A DNA stretch of 64,000 nt, taken from assembly GCF_003472385.1 (NCBI RefSeq), contig NZ_QRLV01000008.1, forward strand, positions 41,580-105,579. Reading direction: 5' to 3'. The position numbers and the translations under genes are program-made. Below the pieces are notes generated by a model, which was not told where the DNA came from, searched no databases, and saw only the letters and a program-made list of their open reading frames with translations. Source of the DNA: Sutterella sp. AM11-39 (GTDB lineage: Bacteria; Pseudomonadota; Gammaproteobacteria; Burkholderiales; Burkholderiaceae_F). Below, in pieces: positions 1 to 8,451 of this stretch. Within the stretch, counting starts at the first letter, position 1; each line of letters opens with the position of its first letter.

Positions 1-910
1 TGCGATCCTTGTTGTTGGCGATGACCGCATTGGCCCCATCAAGAATGTGCGAGGTCGAACGGTAGTTCTGTTCGAGCTTGATGATCTTTTCGACCTTGTA
101 GTCCTTGACGAAGTCGGACATATTGCCCACCTTGGCGCCGCGAAAGGCGTAGATTGACTGGTCGTCGTCGCCCACGCAGAACACGCAGGCGTTAGATTGC
201 TTGGGAGGGCACAGCGCCTTGATCAGGCGAAACTGCAGTGAGTCCGTATCCTGGAATTCGTCGACGAGAACATACTTGAAGCGATCGTTGTAGTGCTCGC
301 GCACAAGCTGATTGCCCTCAAGGAGCTCGACGCAGCGCAGCATCAATTCGGCAAAATCCACAAGCCCTTCGCGCTGACAGCGTGCTTCATAGGTCTCATA
401 GAGCGTCACGCGCGTCTTGTCTTCCTCTCTGGCAGCCACGGCTCCGGCACGCAGCCCCTGTTCCTTGTAGCTGTTGATCGCCCACTGCACGGTCTTGGGG
501 TCGCGCAGTTTGGGATCAATGCCCGCCTCCTTCATGATGCGGCGGATGAGCGAGAGCTGATCGGACGTATCGATGATTTGGAACGTGGGCGGCAGATTAG
601 CTTCCTGTGCGTGCGCGCGAAGGATGCGATGAGCCGTACCGTGGAAGGTTCCCATCCACAAATGACGCAGGTCGCAGGAGACCATGGCCGACAGTCGGTC
701 GCGCATTTCGCGCGCGGCCTTGTTCGTGAAGGTCACGGCAAGAATCTGCGAGGGGCGCGCCATTGCACGCGACAGCAGCAAGGCGATGCGCGTCGTGAGC
801 ACCTTGGTCTTGCCGGAACCTGCGCCGGCAAGCACCAGAGCGTTTTCACAGCCGAGTTCGGCAGCCTTGCGCTGCATGGGATTGAGAGAATTCAGAAAGT
901 CATCAAGCAT
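1..910 (-). CDS. UvrD/Rep-family ATP-dependent DNA helicase (5' part only)
   Basis: Superfamily 1A 3'-5' DNA helicase that unwinds DNA in repair or replication restart. The gene runs off the left edge, so only about 303 N-terminal residues are visible. The start is ATG at 910, read as MLDDFLNSLNPMQRKAA. The Q-motif region is followed by Walker A AGAGSGKT (residues 28-35), motif Ia with TFTNKAAREM, motif II VDEFQDTD, and motif III GDDDQSIYAFRGA. These are the standard UvrD/PcrA/Rep motifs in correct order. No clear Shine-Dalgarno precedes the ATG. UvrD versus Rep cannot be settled without the C-terminal half. It is divergent from leuS. Confidence 0.93.
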   Translation of the reverse strand, partial: MLDDFLNSLNPMQRKAAELGCENALVLAGAGSGKTKVLTTRIALLLSRAMARPSQILAVTFTNKAAREMRDRLSAMVSCDLRHLWMGTFHGTAHRILRAHAQEANLPPTFQIIDTSDQLSLIRRIMKEAGIDPKLRDPKTVQWAINSYKEQGLRAGAVAAREEDKTRVTLYETYEARCQREGLVDFAELMLRCVELLEGNQLVREHYNDRFKYVLVDEFQDTDSLQFRLIKALCPPKQSNACVFCVGDDDQSIYAFRGAKVGNMSDFVKDYKVEKIIKLEQNYRSTSHILDGANAVIANNKDR

Positions 911-1013
911 CGGTACGGTCTCGTGGCAAATCTCAAAATCGCGATACGCCGCGCGTAGCCCTTTCCTCGGGCAACGTCGGCACTCCATATGCAAACAAAA
1001 ATAGCGAGCGGCG

Positions 1014-1019
1014 ATTGTA
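1014..1019 (-). promoter_or_regulatory. -10 box (TACAAT) upstream of the helicase gene
   Basis: TACAAT on the minus strand lies about 100 bases upstream of the helicase ATG in the 274-bp divergent gap to leuS. No good -35 is visible 16-18 bases further up, so this is a partial promoter match. Confidence 0.35.
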
Positions 1020-1133
1020 GCCTGAAAGCCACCCTAACACACGGATGATCCTCAGACGACGATGCCCTCGGAATTCGCTCCGAAAGCGCGCCGTTATTGA
1101 CTTTCCGACTCTCAAACAAGGGGCAAAAGGCCT

Positions 1134-1139
1134 TATACT
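1134..1139 (+). promoter_or_regulatory. Possible -10 box (TATACT) for leuS
   Basis: TATACT sits 46 bases before the leuS ATG. A TTGACT exists at 1097-1102, but the spacing (31) is too long to pair with it, so the -35 is unclear. Confidence 0.3.
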
Positions 1140-1184
1140 TGTGGGTCGAATTTTTCCTTCAAACACAACAACAAAAGGCGCCCC

Positions 1185-3824
1185 ATGCGCGAAACCTACA
1201 ATCCTCAGGAAATCGAATCTCAGGTCCAGGAACAGTGGCGACAAAACGATGTCTACCGCGCCGTCGAACACGCCCTCGGCCCTGACGGCAAGGAAAAGCC
1301 CAAGTTCTATGTGTGCTCCATGTTGCCCTACCCCTCCGGCAAGCTGCACATGGGCCATGTCCGCAACTACACCCTCAACGACGTGCTTTACCGCTATCGC
1401 CGCATGAAGGGCTACAACGTGATGACGCCGATGGGCTGGGACAGCTTCGGTCTGCCCGCAGAAAACGCCGCTTTGACCAAGAAGGTCGCTCCGGCCGAAT
1501 GGACCTACCGCAACATCGCCGACATGAAGGAGCAGATGCTCCCGCTCGGCCTGGCTTTCGACTGGTCGCGCGAAGTGGCCACCTGCAAGCCCGAGTACTA
1601 CCGCTGGAATCAGTGGATGTTCTTGAAGATGCTCGAACGCGGCATCTGCTACCGCAAGACCCAGATCGTGAATTGGGACCCGGTCGACAAGACGGTTCTG
1701 GCCAACGAACAGGTCATCGACGGCCGCGGCTGGCGTTCCGGCGCTCTCGTTGAAAAGCGCGAAATCCCGGGTTACTACTTCGGCATCACGCAGTACGCCG
1801 AAGAACTGCTCGAAGACCTTAAGAAGCTCGACGGCTGGCCCGAACAGGTGCGCCGCATGCAGGAACACTGGATCGGCAAGTCTATCGGCGTCAACTTCGG
1901 CTTCCCGTATGAAATCGACGGCGAAAAGAAGCTTCTGAAGGTCTACACGACGCGCGCCGACACCATCATGGGCGTGACCTTCGTGGCAATCGCTGCCGAA
2001 CATCCGCTTGCCAAGCGTCTGGCTAAGGACAAGCCCGAACTGCAGGCCTTCATCGAAGAATGCGCCAAGGGCTCCGTTACCGAAGCTGACATGGCCACGA
2101 TGGAAAAGAAGGGCATCTTTACGGGCTTTTACGTCACGCATCCTTTGAACGGCCGTCAGGTTCAGGTGTGGATCGGCAACTACGTTCTGATGAACTACGG
2201 CGAAGGCGCCGTGATGGCCGTGCCCGCTCACGACGAACGCGACTTTGCCTTTGCCAAGAAGTACGGCATTGACATCATTCAGTCCGTGGCCGTCGAAGGC
2301 AAAACCTTCTCGACGGACGCCTGGCAGGAATGGTACGGCGACAAGACGCTCAATCCCTATTGCGTCAACTCCGGCAAGTACGACGGTCTGCACATCCACG
2401 AGGCGATCGAAGCCGTTGCCAAGGATCTCAAGGAAATGGGCCTGGGCGATCGCCAGACGATGTTCCGCCTGCGCGACTGGGGCATTTCCCGTCAGCGCTA
2501 CTGGGGCACACCGATTCCGATCATCAACTGCCCGAAGTGCGGTCCCGTTCCGGTTCCGGAAAAGGATCTGCCCGTGCTGCTGCCCGAAAACCTGATTCCG
2601 GACGGCACCGGCAATCCGCTCAACAAGTGCGAAGAATTCCTCGCCTGCAAGTGTCCGAAGTGCGGTGCCGATGCTCGCCGTGAAACGGACACGATGGACA
2701 CATTCGTCGACAGTTCCTGGTACTACATGCGCTATTGCTCGCCGGACTCCGACAAGGCCATGGTTGACGAGCGCAATGACTATTGGAGCCCGATGGATCA
2801 GTACATCGGCGGCATCGAACACGCCGTACTGCATCTGCTCTACGCCCGCTTCTGGACTAAGGTCATGCGCGACCTCGGCCTGGTGAAGTTCGACGAACCC
2901 TTCAAGCGGCTCTTTACCCAGGGCATGCTCACGGCCGAATGCTTCTACCGCGAACAGCCCGACGGCAGCAAGCGTTGGTACTACCCGTATGAAATCAACA
3001 TCGAATACGATGAAAAGGGTCGTCCGTGCCGTGTGACCGCCAAGGACGACGGTCTGCCCGTTGTCTCCGGCGGCATCGAGAAGATGAGCAAGAGCAAGAA
3101 CAACGTGGTGGAACCGCGCGACATCATCAAGCAGTTCGGCGCCGACACGGCCCGTACCTTCGTGATGTTTGCCGGTCCCCCCGATCAGTCCGCCGCCTGG
3201 TCCAACTCCGGCGCCGAAGGCTGCTACCGCTTCCTGCGTCGTCTTTGGAACTGGTGCTACGCCCGCCACGACGAAATCCACGCCAGCGCCTGCAAGGTTG
3301 ATATTTCCACCGCGCCCAAGCACGTCAAGGACATGCTGCGCGAGGTCTATCAGACTCTGCAGCAGGCCGAAAGCGACTTCGATCGCATGCAGTTCAACAC
3401 AGTCGTGTCGGCTGCCATGAAGATGATGAATGCGCTCGACGGCTTTGAAGGCACTGACGAAGTGTCGGCCTGCGCCCGCAAGCTCGCTTTGTCGCTGCTG
3501 TTGCGCGTGCTCTATCCGCTCGCACCGCACATCACGACCGCGCTCTGGCAGGAACTCGGCTTTGTGAAGGACTTCGGCGTCGAAATCATCGATGCACCGT
3601 GGCCTGAAGTCTGCAAGGAAGCTCTCGTCGCAGACGAAATCAAGCTGATGATCCAGGTCAACGGCAAGCTGCGCGGTCAGATCATGGTGCCCGCTCAGGC
3701 CAGCCGCGAAGAAATCGAGCAAGCCGTGCTCGCTCACCCCGATACGATTCGCTTCGTCGGTGAAGCTACGGTCCGCAAAGTCATTGTGGTGCCCGGCAAA
3801 CTCGTTAACGTCGTCGCGAAATAA
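1185..3824 (+). CDS. leuS: Leucyl-tRNA synthetase
   Basis: Charges tRNA-Leu with leucine (class I aminoacyl-tRNA synthetase, cytoplasmic). The 879 residues match the usual bacterial length. The HIGH-type signature is HMGH at residues 55-58 within [11 protein letters not shown]. The editing (CP1) domain follows, then Cys pairs of a zinc-binding insert (CPKCG near residue 448 and CKCPKCG near 488). The KMSKS loop is at 633-637 and the C-terminal anticodon-binding and LeuRS-specific domains end in [12 protein letters not shown]. An AAGG lies 6 bases before the ATG. A strong terminator follows. A 934-aa ORF antisense to this gene is a shadow. Confidence 0.98.
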   Translation: MRETYNPQEIESQVQEQWRQNDVYRAVEHALGPDGKEKPKFYVCSMLPYPSGKLHMGHVRNYTLNDVLYRYRRMKGYNVMTPMGWDSFGLPAENAALTKKVAPAEWTYRNIADMKEQMLPLGLAFDWSREVATCKPEYYRWNQWMFLKMLERGICYRKTQIVNWDPVDKTVLANEQVIDGRGWRSGALVEKREIPGYYFGITQYAEELLEDLKKLDGWPEQVRRMQEHWIGKSIGVNFGFPYEIDGEKKLLKVYTTRADTIMGVTFVAIAAEHPLAKRLAKDKPELQAFIEECAKGSVTEADMATMEKKGIFTGFYVTHPLNGRQVQVWIGNYVLMNYGEGAVMAVPAHDERDFAFAKKYGIDIIQSVAVEGKTFSTDAWQEWYGDKTLNPYCVNSGKYDGLHIHEAIEAVAKDLKEMGLGDRQTMFRLRDWGISRQRYWGTPIPIINCPKCGPVPVPEKDLPVLLPENLIPDGTGNPLNKCEEFLACKCPKCGADARRETDTMDTFVDSSWYYMRYCSPDSDKAMVDERNDYWSPMDQYIGGIEHAVLHLLYARFWTKVMRDLGLVKFDEPFKRLFTQGMLTAECFYREQPDGSKRWYYPYEINIEYDEKGRPCRVTAKDDGLPVVSGGIEKMSKSKNNVVEPRDIIKQFGADTARTFVMFAGPPDQSAAWSNSGAEGCYRFLRRLWNWCYARHDEIHASACKVDISTAPKHVKDMLREVYQTLQQAESDFDRMQFNTVVSAAMKMMNALDGFEGTDEVSACARKLALSLLLRVLYPLAPHITTALWQELGFVKDFGVEIIDAPWPEVCKEALVADEIKLMIQVNGKLRGQIMVPAQASREEIEQAVLAHPDTIRFVGEATVRKVIVVPGKLVNVVAK

Positions 3825-3848
3825 TTCGCTTTTTGCGGCTTAACAAAA

Positions 3849-3906
3849 ACCGCCGGATTGAAATGGTCTCTCTCACGAAGCCATTTCAGTCCGGCGGTCT
3901 CTTTTT
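3849..3906. terminator. Bidirectional intrinsic terminator between leuS and the LprI-like gene
   Basis: Long inverted repeat: arm ACCGCCGGATTGAAATGG pairs with CCATTTCAGTCCGGCGGT around a 12-base loop, with one mismatch per arm. A T-rich tail (CTCTTTTTG) follows on the plus strand and TTTTTG on the minus strand, so it can end both convergent genes. Confidence 0.88.
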
Positions 3907-3950
3907 GCCGTCAGGATCGGCTAAGGCACCATTGGGTTGTTCGAATCGCC

Positions 3951-4364
3951 TCAGTTCGAGCGGCTCAGGAACTGGGCGTCAAGCGATCCCGCGCGCATCT
4001 TCATGAGATTGATACGGCAGGCAAGAATAGCGTCACCCGAACCGGTACCGGCACCGTAGCTTGCCTCCACCCACTTGCATTCGGCGTCCAGATAACGGGC
4101 AAATGCCTTGTTGGATTCCTCAAACGCCTTGGCCGCGCCCTTGCGCTTCTGGATGCGGTCCAGATCGCGGGCGTTGGCAAGCACACGATCGACGATGTCG
4201 TCATAGAACTTTTCCGTTTCGGCCAGTTCCTTCTTCAGGCATGCCTGCACTTCCAGGCGGTTGTCAGCCGTGCGGTAACATTCAGACAATGCGTCGGCCG
4301 CCACCGCAGATGTGCTCACGGCAGCCGTCGCCAGAATCAACATACTTGCCACGCTTTTGCGCAT
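3951..4364 (-). CDS. Exported LprI-like (DUF1311) protein
   Basis: 137-residue precursor with a Sec signal peptide (MRKSVASMLILATAAVSTSAVA, cleavage near residue 22-23). The mature part has Cys residues spaced as in the lysozyme-inhibitor LprI/DUF1311 family (SECYRTADNRLEVQACLKKEL, later LDAECKW and LACRINLMKMRA). That family includes periplasmic lysozyme inhibitors, but most members are uncharacterised. I chose the ATG at 4364 because a GAGGAGAGAGG ribosome-binding site lies just upstream and the signal peptide begins there. The open frame extends further upstream, but that stretch overlaps crcB and looks non-coding. It is last in the minus-strand run after crcB. Confidence 0.75.
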   Translation of the reverse strand: MRKSVASMLILATAAVSTSAVAADALSECYRTADNRLEVQACLKKELAETEKFYDDIVDRVLANARDLDRIQKRKGAAKAFEESNKAFARYLDAECKWVEASYGAGTGSGDAILACRINLMKMRAGSLDAQFLSRSN

Positions 4365-4390
4365 ACCTCTCTCCTCAAAAACTTCCTTCG

Positions 4391-4798
4391 TCAGGCCGTC
4401 AGTTGCCGAACCAGCGCAAAACCCACCGCAGTTGCGGCAAACGAACCGAACAAATGCAGGCAGCTGTGCGCCAATGCGCGCATCCAGTCGCCGGCCATCA
4501 TCATCTGCACGCCCTCGGCCGAAAAAGTTGAAAAAGTCGTCAGACCTCCCAAAAGGCCCGTCACGAGAAAGAGCCTCCACATGGGAGAAACCTGCAGATG
4601 CGTTGAAAACCAAGCCGTGAGCGCTCCGATCAACAGGCCGCCCAACAGATTGCACAGCAACGTCCCGAGCGGCAGCAGCGCAATACGGCTATTGAAGACG
4701 TAACTCAACGCCCAACGGCCGCAGGCGCCCAGTGCTGCCCCGGTACCAACGGCAAGCAACACGGCCCACAGGGCTCCGTCACGCGTCACCATCGTCAC
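4391..4798 (-). CDS. crcB: Fluoride channel CrcB/FluC
   Basis: Small four-helix membrane protein that exports fluoride as a dual-topology dimer. In 135 residues it shows the family landmarks: GAALGACGRWALSY near the N-terminus, PLGTLLCNLLGGLLIG, and the GLLGGLTTFSTFSAE segment, whose TTFSTF holds the pore phenylalanines and Na+ site. Its start overlaps the end of moaE by 4 bases, so it is translationally coupled to the molybdenum-cofactor operon, an unusual neighbour. No fluoride riboswitch was recognised in front. Confidence 0.93.
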   Translation of the reverse strand: MTMVTRDGALWAVLLAVGTGAALGACGRWALSYVFNSRIALLPLGTLLCNLLGGLLIGALTAWFSTHLQVSPMWRLFLVTGLLGGLTTFSTFSAEGVQMMMAGDWMRALAHSCLHLFGSFAATAVGFALVRQLTA

Positions 4799-5250
4799 TC
4801 ACCCCAGCGATTCTTAGCGAGTTCATCGCTTTCGCGGGCATCCACCCAACGGCCGCCCTGCGGGGTGACTTCCTTTTTCCAGAAGGGCGCTTCAGTCTTG
4901 AGCCAATCCATGATGAACTCGCTGGCTTCAAATGCTTCGCGGCGGTGTGCGGATGTCACGACCGTCAGAACAATGCGGTCACCCGCCTTGAGTTCCCCCA
5001 CGCGATGAATGACCACCGCGTCTTCGATGTCCCAACGCTCACGTGCTTTTTCGACAATGCGCGCAAGACTCTTTTCGGTCATCTCCGGATAGTGCTCAAG
5101 GTGCATTGCCGTCACACCATCGTCGCTGCGCACAACGCCGGTGAAAGTCACCACGGCGCCCGCATTGCGTCCCTCTCGCTCGAGGGCAGCGATTTCCTCG
5201 GATACGTCGAAATCATCGTGACTGACACGAATCTTCGTAATGGGAGCCAT
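4795..5250 (-). CDS. moaE: Molybdopterin synthase catalytic subunit MoaE
   Basis: Large subunit of molybdopterin synthase. It transfers sulfur from the MoaD thiocarboxylate to precursor Z (cPMP) to build the dithiolene. At 151 residues it is the normal length. Visible family segments are GAVVTFTGVVRS, LEHYPEMTEKSL, VVIHRVGELKAGD, VVTSAHRREAFEAS and the C-terminal PFWKKE. The last carries the conserved active-site lysines. A GGAGG in the end of moaD lies 8 bases before its ATG, so the two subunits are made together. Confidence 0.96.
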   Translation of the reverse strand: MAPITKIRVSHDDFDVSEEIAALEREGRNAGAVVTFTGVVRSDDGVTAMHLEHYPEMTEKSLARIVEKARERWDIEDAVVIHRVGELKAGDRIVLTVVTSAHRREAFEASEFIMDWLKTEAPFWKKEVTPQGGRWVDARESDELAKNRWGE

Positions 5251-5254
5251 GGCG

Positions 5255-5509
5255 TTAGCCTCCGGTTACGGGCGGAAAAAAAGCCACGACATCGCCATCC
5301 TTGACTTCCGCCGTCATCGGCGCCATTTCACCGTTGACAGCAGCGCGGATGCGTTTGACGGTTTCAAAGGCCGTACGGCGAGAAGGATCTTCGCAGAGCT
5401 TTTCGCGCACGTCGTTGACGGTCGCTGCGGCAGCTTCCAGTTCGATCGTTTCGCTGTCAACTGCCACGGCTTCGCGCAACAGCGCAAAGTATTTCACTTC
5501 AATTTTCAC
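5255..5509 (-). CDS. moaD: Molybdopterin synthase sulfur-carrier subunit MoaD
   Basis: Ubiquitin-fold sulfur carrier of 84 residues ending in the required Gly-Gly (FFPPVTGG), which becomes a C-terminal thiocarboxylate. It is the small subunit of molybdopterin synthase and pairs with MoaE, encoded 4 bases downstream. The start is GTG at 5509 (MKIEVKYFALLREAV), the usual N-terminal strand. The Shine-Dalgarno is weak. It lies 10 bases after moeA, consistent with one transcript. Confidence 0.95.
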   Translation of the reverse strand: MKIEVKYFALLREAVAVDSETIELEAAAATVNDVREKLCEDPSRRTAFETVKRIRAAVNGEMAPMTAEVKDGDVVAFFPPVTGG

Positions 5510-5519
5510 TTTTTATTCT

Positions 5520-6728
5520 TTACTTAAAGAGGTCCCCAAACGGGTAATAGAGCACCACGTCGCCCTTCTTCACGGTCGAGCCGGCGGGAATATCCACCAG
5601 ACCGTCGGCCCAGGCGCAGCTCGTGAGCACCTGGCTGTTTTGCGTGTGGTAGAGATCGAGGCCGCCCTTGTCGTTGCGACGTACACGAACGAACTCTTCA
5701 CGAGCGCCGGGTTTGGTCCAATCGAAATCCGCCCGAATCTGAGCTGGCATCGCCTGCACGTCCTTGCGTCCCTGAAGCTTCAGAAGATACGGACGCGCCA
5801 AGAGCAGGAACGTCACAAAACTCGACACGGGGTTGCCGGGAAGACCGATGAAAGGCTTGCCCAGCACTTCACCCAAGGCAACGGGTTTTCCGGGCTTCAA
5901 CGCCACTCGCCACATGTCGATGCGACCGAGCGATTCGACGGCGGGCTTAATATGATCTTCCTCACCCACGCTCATGCCGCCGGAGCTGATGATGACGTCA
6001 GCCGTCTTGGCGGCGCGCTCAAACGCTTCGCGCGTGGCCTGCAGCGTATCGGGAATGCTGCCGAGGTCATAGACCTCGCAGTCAAGGCGCTTCAAAAGAG
6101 CGCGGATCGTATAGCGGTTGGAGTTGTAGATGCCGCCTTCGGGCAGAGGTTCACCCGGCGCCACCAGTTCGGAACCTGAAAAGAACACGCCGACGCGCAG
6201 ATGACGGTAAACCTTGACGTAACCGCATCCGACGCTTGCCACAAGACCGAGCACGGCCGGTTCCAGCACACGGCCGGCTTCTGCAACCACGCTTCCCGAA
6301 GCAATGTCGCATGCGCGGCGACGCACCCACGTGCCGGGCACCACGGGCTTTGTGAAACGAATGGAGCCGTCTTCGTTGACGGTCACGTCTTCCTGAGCCA
6401 CCACCGCATCAGCCTGAGCGGGAATCGGCGCACCGGTAAAGATACGAGCCGTCGTACCGCGACAGAGCGCCTGACCGGATGTGCCGGCAGGAATACGCTG
6501 CGAGACGGGCAGATCAACAGGCGTCTCGGACGAAGCTTTGGCAAGATCGTCGCTAAAGACCGCGTAGCCGTCCATCTGCGAATTGTCCCAGGCGGGAACG
6601 TCAATGGAACTCACTACGTCTTCGGCAAGAACACGGCCTTCGGCGTAGAGCGTCGGCACCGTTTCCGTGCCGACAGCCACACGAGCGTGGTTTAAAAAGA
6701 GTTGGAGCGCTTCGTTATAGGTGATCAC
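5520..6728 (-). CDS. moeA: Molybdopterin molybdenumtransferase MoeA
   Basis: Inserts molybdenum into adenylated molybdopterin. The 402 residues have typical family marks: SSIDVPAWDNSQMDGYAV, RIFTGAPIPAQADAVV, the MPT-binding SSGGMSVGEEDHIK, and PGKPVALG with GLPGNPVSSFVTF. The start is GTG at 6728, overlapping the end of mobB by 14 bases, so the two are likely translationally coupled. Moco pathway enzyme, cytoplasmic. Confidence 0.96.
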   Translation of the reverse strand: MITYNEALQLFLNHARVAVGTETVPTLYAEGRVLAEDVVSSIDVPAWDNSQMDGYAVFSDDLAKASSETPVDLPVSQRIPAGTSGQALCRGTTARIFTGAPIPAQADAVVAQEDVTVNEDGSIRFTKPVVPGTWVRRRACDIASGSVVAEAGRVLEPAVLGLVASVGCGYVKVYRHLRVGVFFSGSELVAPGEPLPEGGIYNSNRYTIRALLKRLDCEVYDLGSIPDTLQATREAFERAAKTADVIISSGGMSVGEEDHIKPAVESLGRIDMWRVALKPGKPVALGEVLGKPFIGLPGNPVSSFVTFLLLARPYLLKLQGRKDVQAMPAQIRADFDWTKPGAREEFVRVRRNDKGGLDLYHTQNSQVLTSCAWADGLVDIPAGSTVKKGDVVLYYPFGDLFK

Positions 6729-7221
6729 GATTAGCCTTCAGAGAAACGACAAAATTGGCAACGGCAACGGGGTTGTTCACATCAAGTTTGGCGATGCCTT
6801 CAGGCAGAGCGAGCGAATCATCGTCGGTAGCAACTGCCACAACGCTTGATGTCAAGACGGGCGCTTGCAAACCGGCGTCCTTGCGATGCACCAGAATGTG
6901 CGGAATGTTTTCTTCGCTCTTATAGCCTTCGACGAGAACGATGTCGACCGGAGACAAGCGCGAAAGAATTTCCTTGAGCGACACCGGCTCTTCGGTCTCT
7001 CGCATCAGAGCCCAGCGTTGATCACTCACCAGAACCACTTCCTGAGCGCCGGCTTGGCGAAAGCGATAACTGTCTTTGCCCGGTACGTCAATATCGGTGC
7101 CGTGATGGCTGCTTTTGATCGCCGACACTTTGCGATCGCGCGAGATCAATGCCTCAAGCACTTTCTCAATCAGTGTGGTTTTGCCCGACCCTGAATGGCC
7201 GGTAAATCCGACAACCAACAT
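6715..7221 (-). CDS. mobB: Molybdopterin-guanine dinucleotide biosynthesis adaptor MobB
   Basis: GTP-binding accessory protein for conversion of Moco to the bis-MGD form used by DMSO-reductase-family enzymes. In 168 residues it shows a P-loop GHSGSGKTTL near residues 8-17, the SSHHGTDIDVPGKDSYRFRQAGA segment typical of MobB, and VEGYKSE. The ATG at 7221 follows a GGGGGAG site. It is the first gene of the operon. The partner mobA is not in this window. Confidence 0.92.
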   Translation of the reverse strand: MLVVGFTGHSGSGKTTLIEKVLEALISRDRKVSAIKSSHHGTDIDVPGKDSYRFRQAGAQEVVLVSDQRWALMRETEEPVSLKEILSRLSPVDIVLVEGYKSEENIPHILVHRKDAGLQAPVLTSSVVAVATDDDSLALPEGIAKLDVNNPVAVANFVVSLKANRDHL

Positions 7222-7280
7222 GATTCTCCCCCATGTTTACCGGCCGGCCTATGAACAGGCGACCATTGATATGCACTGCG

Positions 7281-7286
7281 ATTGTA
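7281..7286 (-). promoter_or_regulatory. -10 box (TACAAT) upstream of the mobB operon
   Basis: TACAAT on the minus strand about 60 bases before the mobB ATG. No convincing -35 at normal spacing. No molybdenum-cofactor riboswitch fold was recognised in this short leader. Confidence 0.4.
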
Positions 7287-7355
7287 GCGAAGCAAGCCGC
7301 ATCTACGGCCTCTCGGGACGGTTCTGATGAGAAATTTTTCGTTTTTTTGCAGATG

Positions 7356-7394
7356 CAAAAAAGCCCCGCAAAGCAAATCACTTCACGAGGCTTT
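7356..7394 (-). terminator. Intrinsic terminator downstream of rplS
   Basis: On the minus strand AAGCCTCG pairs with CGGGGCTT (one G-T pair) around a loop that can itself form a short AAG/CTT stem, followed by a T6 run. A second hairpin (AAGGCGG/CCGCCTT) lies at 7398-7417, between this and the rplS stop. Confidence 0.8.
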
Positions 7395-7439
7395 CCAAAG
7401 GCGGACGAGGCCGCCTTCATTTCGTGTGTCCGGCTGAAA

Positions 7440-7829
7440 TTATTCAGCAGCAGCCTGCACGTTTTCCTTGCGGACGAGGAGTTCGCGGATGCGAGCAGCC
7501 TTGCCGGAACGTTCGCGCAGGTAGTAGAGCTTGGCACGACGCACATCGCCGCGGCGCTTGACTTCGATGGAAGCAATCGTCGGCGAGTAGAGCTGGAACG
7601 TACGTTCAACACCTTCGCCGCTCGAAATCTTACGAACGATGAAGGAGCTGTTGAGACCACGGTTGCGCTTGGCGATAACCACGCCTTCGTAGGCCTGAGT
7701 ACGCTTGCGGGAACCTTCGATCACGTTCACGAGAACGTTGACGGTGTCGCCTGCGCGGAATTCAGGGATGGTCTTGCCAGCGGACAGGCGAGCGATCTCT
7801 TCCTGTTCCAGGGTGTGAATGATGTTCAT
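7440..7829 (-). CDS. rplS: 50S ribosomal protein L19
   Basis: Ribosomal protein at the subunit interface. I chose ATG at 7829 ([15 protein letters not shown]) because a CGGAGTT site lies just upstream and this matches the family N-terminus; the open frame continues 38 codons further up without homology. It gives 129 residues, slightly longer than the usual 115-120, with family segments [32 protein letters not shown] and [30 protein letters not shown]. It normally follows trmD directly, but here 4.6 kb of other DNA intervenes. Confidence 0.97.
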   Translation of the reverse strand: MNIIHTLEQEEIARLSAGKTIPEFRAGDTVNVLVNVIEGSRKRTQAYEGVVIAKRNRGLNSSFIVRKISSGEGVERTFQLYSPTIASIEVKRRGDVRRAKLYYLRERSGKAARIRELLVRKENVQAAAE

Positions 7830-7928
7830 TTTTAACTCCGTGACCATCATGCGGCGGCATCTTTTCAGTTGTTTCTGCAGCCGTCCAGAGGATGGAACCT
7901 TTATATGTCTCAAACGAGACGATTGACC

Positions 7929-7969
7929 AAAAAAGCGTTCCAAGGTGAGCAGAAAGCACCAAGGAACGC
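7929..7969 (-). terminator. Intrinsic terminator after the small AP2-like ORF
   Basis: On the minus strand GCGTTCC-TT-GGTG pairs with CACC-TT-GGAACGC (a TT/TT internal mismatch), followed by T6. It would stop transcription from the inserted genes before rplS, implying rplS has its own promoter within 7830-7928. Confidence 0.82.
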
Positions 7970-8032
7970 GTGATTATATTGAATTGATTAGGAAAATTCC
8001 ACTCTTGCCAAAATTCATTTCTCAGCAAAGCC

Positions 8033-8311
8033 TCACTTCTCACCGAGGTGCTTGAGCTCGAGCATTGCTTCACGTATAGCCTCCGAGGAGGCCTCGTCGA
8101 TCTGCCAGATCAGGCTTTTGCGAATCGTCGTCGACACCAGTTCGAGCCAACGCTCTAACTCCGTTCGATCACAACTTCTTTTTCTCAGACGAACGTTTGC
8201 GAAATAGATCTCCGCACACCATCGGTTGTGACGGTACTTGCCGCCTTTGGAGGATTTGTCGTAGTAGATGTAACCCTTTGGCATCCTGCGTCCCTGTGAC
8301 ACTTGCGCCAA
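8033..8311 (-). CDS. Small basic protein, AP2/integrase-arm-like (hypothetical)
   Basis: 92 residues, not assigned to a known gene. The first half (PKGYIYYDKSSKGG, then HNRWCAEIYF and RLRKRS) resembles the three-stranded AP2-like or integrase arm-type DNA-binding fold. The rest is predicted helical (ELERWLELVSTTIRK, EAIREAMLELKHLG). I chose TTG at 8311 because a perfect AAGGAGGT (8319-8326) lies 7 bases before it. An ATG at 8284 is the alternative and loses 9 residues. It starts directly after the autotransporter terminator and has its own terminator. It sits between trmD and rplS, where no gene is expected, so it may be a relic of the insertion or a regulator. The domain call is tentative. 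Confidence 0.6.
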   Translation of the reverse strand: MAQVSQGRRMPKGYIYYDKSSKGGKYRHNRWCAEIYFANVRLRKRSCDRTELERWLELVSTTIRKSLIWQIDEASSEAIREAMLELKHLGEK

Positions 8312-8328
8312 AACCGCCACCTCCTTTG

Positions 8329-8378
8329 AAAAAAAAGCGGGACACACGCTCAAGTTAGTCTCTCGCGTATGCTCCCGC
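8329..8378 (-). terminator. Intrinsic terminator downstream of the autotransporter
   Basis: On the minus strand GCGGGA-G-CATACGC pairs with GCGTGTG-TCCCGC around a loop of about 15 bases, followed by T8. The Shine-Dalgarno of the next ORF begins only a few bases after the T-run. Confidence 0.85.
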
Positions 8379-8451
8379 CCAAAGTTTCAAGCTTCGCCGC
8401 AAGGCTCATGCACGAGGCATGAACCCTGCGATGGCCAAAATGCTCTTCCGA

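Noticed and set aside
933..3737. 934-aa open frame antisense to leuS
   Set aside because: It mirrors the leuS codons in high-GC DNA; the leuS protein has all family motifs, the antisense product resembles nothing and has His/Ala/Val-rich shadow composition.
7222..7340. Molybdenum-cofactor riboswitch before mobB
   Set aside because: The leader after the predicted -10 is only about 55 bases, too short for the known fold, and shows no matching core.
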